A DNA stretch of 12,901 nt. It comes from Candidatus Kaiserbacteria bacterium (GTDB lineage Bacteria > Patescibacteriota > Minisyncoccia > Phycocordibacterales > UBA2100). Shown one piece after another: positions 12,253 to 12,901 of this stretch (the stretch's first letter is position 1; each line of letters starts with the position of its first letter). The notes beneath the pieces are model-generated. The model saw only the letters and a program-made list of their open reading frames with translations, was not told the DNA's origin and searched no databases. The DNA is taken from assembly GCA_026996985.1 (NCBI GenBank), contig JALWJR010000059.1, positions 1 to 12,901 on the forward strand, in the 5' to 3' direction. The position numbers and the translations under genes were made by a program.

Positions 12253-12901
12253 CTACTTGGTCGGATTTATATTTATATCGCCAAAAGTCTCTCTATGTAA
12301 AGAATAAGAGCTAATTGATCCAGTTTCTACCGAATAATCTTTATGTTTACATTTATCAACTTCTTTATCAAGTGTAGTAAGTAGCGCACGCAACGATCCG
12401 CGATGAGTTATAATAAGAACATTATCACCATCTTCACTGTTTTCAAGCACATTGTTCAACCCTTCAAAAAGACGCTTTTCCATTTGTTGCCAAGATTCAC
12501 CATTAGGAGGAATAAAAGTATATCTTTCATTAATATCCATGTCGTCCAAACGATTGGCTATTGTATCCCATGTTTCATCTCGCCAATCTCCCCATTTTCT
12601 TTCTCTAAACGATTCTGAAACAATAATCTCCGAGTCAAGTTCTTTTGCGATAATCTCAGCTGTATCTTTTGATCTTTTCAGTGGTGAAGTATAGATTTTA
12701 TTCACTTTTATATTGTTACCTAAAAAATAACGAGCAACAGCCAGCGCTTGTTTCCTTCCGTTTTCGGTAAGTGGCTCGTCATTCTCTACTGGGCAATTAC
12801 GCCCAAGTACATTACCTTTACTTTCTCCGTGACGAATAAACCACAAAGTTAACTCATTTACATTTTCTTTACTTTCAAAATTTTGTTGTAGTGTTTCTCT
12901 A
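12253..12901 (-). CDS. histidine phosphatase / phosphoglycerate-mutase-like protein (5' end outside window)
   Basis: Member of the phosphohistidine phosphatase superfamily. FIRHGE carries the nucleophilic His in RHG, followed by TSPLKRSKDTA with the second Arg, RERKWGDW with the acid residue, and a second catalytic His in ITHRGS. All four catalytic positions are kept. The reading frame is open to the right edge: ETLQQNFESKENVNELT precedes LWFIRHG with no ATG or GTG in frame. The only in-window start is a TTG at 12846 that would begin inside the first strand, so the true start is probably beyond 12901. The substrate is unknown; cofactor-dependent mutase, SixA-like or nucleotide phosphatase roles are all possible. 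A 135-base gap separates it from serS, and no firm terminator is seen in it. Confidence 0.9.
   Translation of the reverse strand, partial: RETLQQNFESKENVNELTLWFIRHGESKGNVLGRNCPVENDEPLTENGRKQALAVARYFLGNNIKVNKIYTSPLKRSKDTAEIIAKELDSEIIVSESFRERKWGDWRDETWDTIANRLDDMDINERYTFIPPNGESWQQMEKRLFEGLNNVLENSEDGDNVLIITHRGSLRALLTTLDKEVDKCKHKDYSVETGSISSYSLHRETFGDININPTK

Overview
This is an AT-rich bacterial chromosome segment with 15 protein genes, 13 on the minus strand and 2 on the plus strand. No tRNA, rRNA, CRISPR array, insertion sequence or phage gene was seen. Gene content and style suggest a Candidate Phyla Radiation (Patescibacteria, perhaps Parcubacteria-like) genome. The evidence is a very short DnaX, a SerRS with SAEHSIG in place of the usual TAE-V-P-L-T region, a primary sigma factor with a lysine-rich N-terminal tail, packed overlapping genes and scarce Shine-Dalgarno (SD) sites. 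This assignment is an inference from memory of such genomes, not a database result.

Layout, in minus-strand transcription order from the right edge. A histidine phosphatase runs off the right edge (12253-12901). Next comes an overlapping operon serS, ftsQ-like, dus (12117 to 8990). A plus-strand cassette of two related four-helix membrane proteins (8021-8935) has its own promoter and terminator. It diverges from a secreted cysteine-containing protein (7857-7399). Then come dnaX (7244-6243), rpoD (6170-4917), a small three-helix membrane protein (4838-4581), malic enzyme (4510-3356) and a 257-residue beta-carbonic-anhydrase-like protein (3285-2512) that ends at a strong terminator. Last is the operon Nudix hydrolase, second carbonic-anhydrase-like protein, uvrD-type helicase (2432 to the left edge).

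Functional themes are DNA replication and repair (uvrD, dnaX), transcription (rpoD), translation (serS, dus), division (ftsQ), nucleotide clean-up (Nudix) and a small carbon module. In the carbon module, malic enzyme releases CO2 beside two proteins that keep the beta-carbonic anhydrase zinc and Asp-Arg residues.

The most interesting signals are regulatory. Three genes (Nudix, dnaX, serS) have a -10 box exactly six bases before the ATG, so their transcripts should begin at the start codon itself (leaderless). None of the nine conserved genes with a visible start has an SD, whereas all five accessory or unknown genes except the small carbonic-anhydrase-like one do. The rpoD leader is almost entirely a hairpin, and the small membrane protein has its SD in a hairpin loop beside its AUG. 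The tandem membrane-protein pair sharing LFC, DCF and GG landmarks, divergent from a secreted protein across an inverted repeat, is the best candidate for an undescribed system.
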